64,000 nucleotides of DNA from Apostichopus japonicus (taxonomy: Eukaryota > Echinodermata > Holothuroidea > Aspidochirotida > Stichopodidae). How positions within the stretch are numbered: position 1 is the stretch's first letter; every line of letters starts with the position of its first letter. Positions 62,648 through 64,000 of this stretch are shown here, one piece after another. The notes beneath the pieces are model-generated. The model searched no databases and was not told the DNA's origin. It worked only from the letters and a program-made list of their open reading frames with translations. The stretch spans positions 29,669,989 through 29,733,988 of the forward strand of contig NC_092572.1 in NCBI RefSeq assembly GCF_037975245.1, written 5' to 3'. A program made the position numbers and the translations under genes.

Positions 62648-64000
62648 ATGGAAGATCCCTTAGTGAGACAACCTAGTTCAGGGACCATCATATCTCACAA
62701 CGCTCACTTGCTTTTGGACCCTCAAGAAAATTCAGAAAACAATGGATCATTTAACAGAGACGACAATGGTCATGATCGGCCAGCAAGTGACTCCTCGCAG
62801 CTTAGTAGGGAAATGGATGCATCACCTATTGATGATGAAGGGAGGAATTCAGATGAAAGTCTGGACGAGGAGGCTAGATATCAAAAAGAACTTAAAGACA
62901 GGGTCAGAAGGTCATATGCAGACCTTGGAATGGAACCAGAAGGAATATTGCTGAAACAGGAGGAAGAGATAACTCCCCAGGACTCGATAAATATAAACGA
63001 AAACCTAAATTATGGCAAAATAAAAACTGCTAAAAGGAATGTAATCTCTAATGAGCTCATTGAGGAAGAACAGACAGGTGATGAACCACCGATTTCTTCT
63101 CAAGAGGCTGGAATACAAGATGATAATGTTTCTCCTCAGGGTGAATACTCAAAGGAAAGTGTAGCTGTTAACAAGTCTTTTGTCAAAGATGTAACTGATC
63201 ATCAGTTCAAAAAAAATGGGATTAATAATGTTTCCGATGAATATGCTTCTGCAGATGAGGTACGCAATGTGAATTCTGCAGCAGGGGAGAGAAGGGGGGA
63301 GGAATTATCAAACAATTACAAATCAGATGTACCTCCGTACCAGAGTGAACATGTTACATCTCCTGATGCTGCCAGGAGTAGACTTAGTCGCCAAAGTAAA
63401 ATACAAGACCAGGAGGAATCCGAAGGTAACAATATTTCAGATGGAAAGAATGTTCTAGGTCTTGAAGATCGGGTCAGGGATGACTCAGAGTCCGTTCAAA
63501 CATATGCAAATGTAGTACAAGATCAAGGACTTGTTGACCATTACTCAGAGCAGGGTCATGAATATGCAAATGATAACTCAGAGGACAGGAGAGCTGCGGG
63601 TGTGTACGGTGATGGATATGCAAATGATGTACCAGAGGACACTGCCAATGAGGGTGAACCTCATCCAGGAGAAGATGAATATTTAAGAGATAGTCTAGAA
63701 GAGGATGTGCCAAGAGATTATGAGATAGGTAGAGAACAGGAGTTAAGGAAAGGTCGGAGAGTTGATGAAGAAGATGCCTTCAGGGACAGCTTGGAGGACC
63801 AGACACAACAAGTTATACCCTCCAGGCTTGAAAATGGTATCCATGGTAATGTCAATAACAATGCACAGCCTGGTGGGAGTCCACCGGTGGGTAGCAAGTC
63901 CGATCGAACACATGCAAACATAGTACAAGATCAAGAACTTGTTAATGATTCCTCAGAGCAGGATGATGAATATGCAAATGATTACAGGGAGGACAGGGGA
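62648..64000 (+). CDS. Unrecognised acidic, Asn/Ser/Glu-rich protein, N-terminal exon, runs off the window
   Basis: One frame stays open for 451 codons from ATG 62648 to the window edge. An in-frame TGA at 62627 precedes it, the context aaacATGG is good, and an acceptor (tcatttctctcatgtacag, exon start 62590) lies just upstream. The protein begins MEDPLVRQPSSGTIISHN and is very rich in Glu, Asp, Asn, Ser and Gln, with a charged segment RYQKELKDRVRRSYADLGM at about residues 76-94. It looks disordered; no membrane segment or catalytic motif is visible. Residues near 285-317 (TYANVVQDQGLVDHYSEQ, then EYANDNSEDR) recur near 421-451 (THANIVQDQELVNDSSEQ, then EYANDYREDR), a unit of 136 residues; a partial YANDVPED copy lies between. 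I do not recognise the family. Length and base composition argue for a real exon. Confidence 0.75.
   Translation, partial: MEDPLVRQPSSGTIISHNAHLLLDPQENSENNGSFNRDDNGHDRPASDSSQLSREMDASPIDDEGRNSDESLDEEARYQKELKDRVRRSYADLGMEPEGILLKQEEEITPQDSININENLNYGKIKTAKRNVISNELIEEEQTGDEPPISSQEAGIQDDNVSPQGEYSKESVAVNKSFVKDVTDHQFKKNGINNVSDEYASADEVRNVNSAAGERRGEELSNNYKSDVPPYQSEHVTSPDAARSRLSRQSKIQDQEESEGNNISDGKNVLGLEDRVRDDSESVQTYANVVQDQGLVDHYSEQGHEYANDNSEDRRAAGVYGDGYANDVPEDTANEGEPHPGEDEYLRDSLEEDVPRDYEIGREQELRKGRRVDEEDAFRDSLEDQTQQVIPSRLENGIHGNVNNNAQPGGSPPVGSKSDRTHANIVQDQELVNDSSEQDDEYANDYREDRG

Overview
This is an animal nuclear DNA window: AT-rich, with long introns, GT-AG splice sites, many minisatellites, tRNA-derived SINEs and small DNA-transposon relics. 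The protein matches and repeat style suggest a marine invertebrate deuterostome, most likely an echinoderm. The phylum is an inference; no sequence search was run.

Three protein-coding genes can be supported. (1) A salt-inducible kinase (SIK, SIK1/SIK2 type) runs on the + strand in eight coding exons from 4522 to 43000. They join in frame into a 928-residue protein with a kinase domain, a UBA domain, two conserved PKA/14-3-3 sites and a Gln-rich tail. An untranslated exon upstream is implied by the strong acceptor just before the start codon. (2) Mitochondrial ribosomal protein L41 (MRPL41) lies on the - strand in four small exons from 58438 down to 51626, coding for 126 residues; one exon is only 36 bases. 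(3) The first coding exon of an unrecognised acidic, low-complexity protein starts at 62648 (+) and stays open to the window edge (451 codons).

Layout: 1-4507 is SIK upstream DNA with three perfect CRE octamers. 4508-43000 is SIK, about 36.7 kb of it intron and rich in tandem arrays. 43001-51625 lies between the tail-to-tail SIK and MRPL41 genes. 51626-58438 is MRPL41. 58439-62589 is a head-to-head interval between MRPL41 and the third gene, with a DR1 nuclear-receptor element, two MITE-like elements, a decayed reverse-transcriptase fragment and a SINE.

SIK kinases phosphorylate CREB co-activators (CRTCs) and class IIa HDACs and are inhibited by PKA. Perfect CREs upstream of and inside the gene fit the feedback known for vertebrate SIK1, in which cAMP/CREB induces a kinase that then dampens CREB output. 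No wholly new system was found. The most interesting items are the CRE set, the MRPL41/third-gene promoter region with a mobile element carrying NRF1-like palindromes, and the unidentified repeat-bearing acidic protein.
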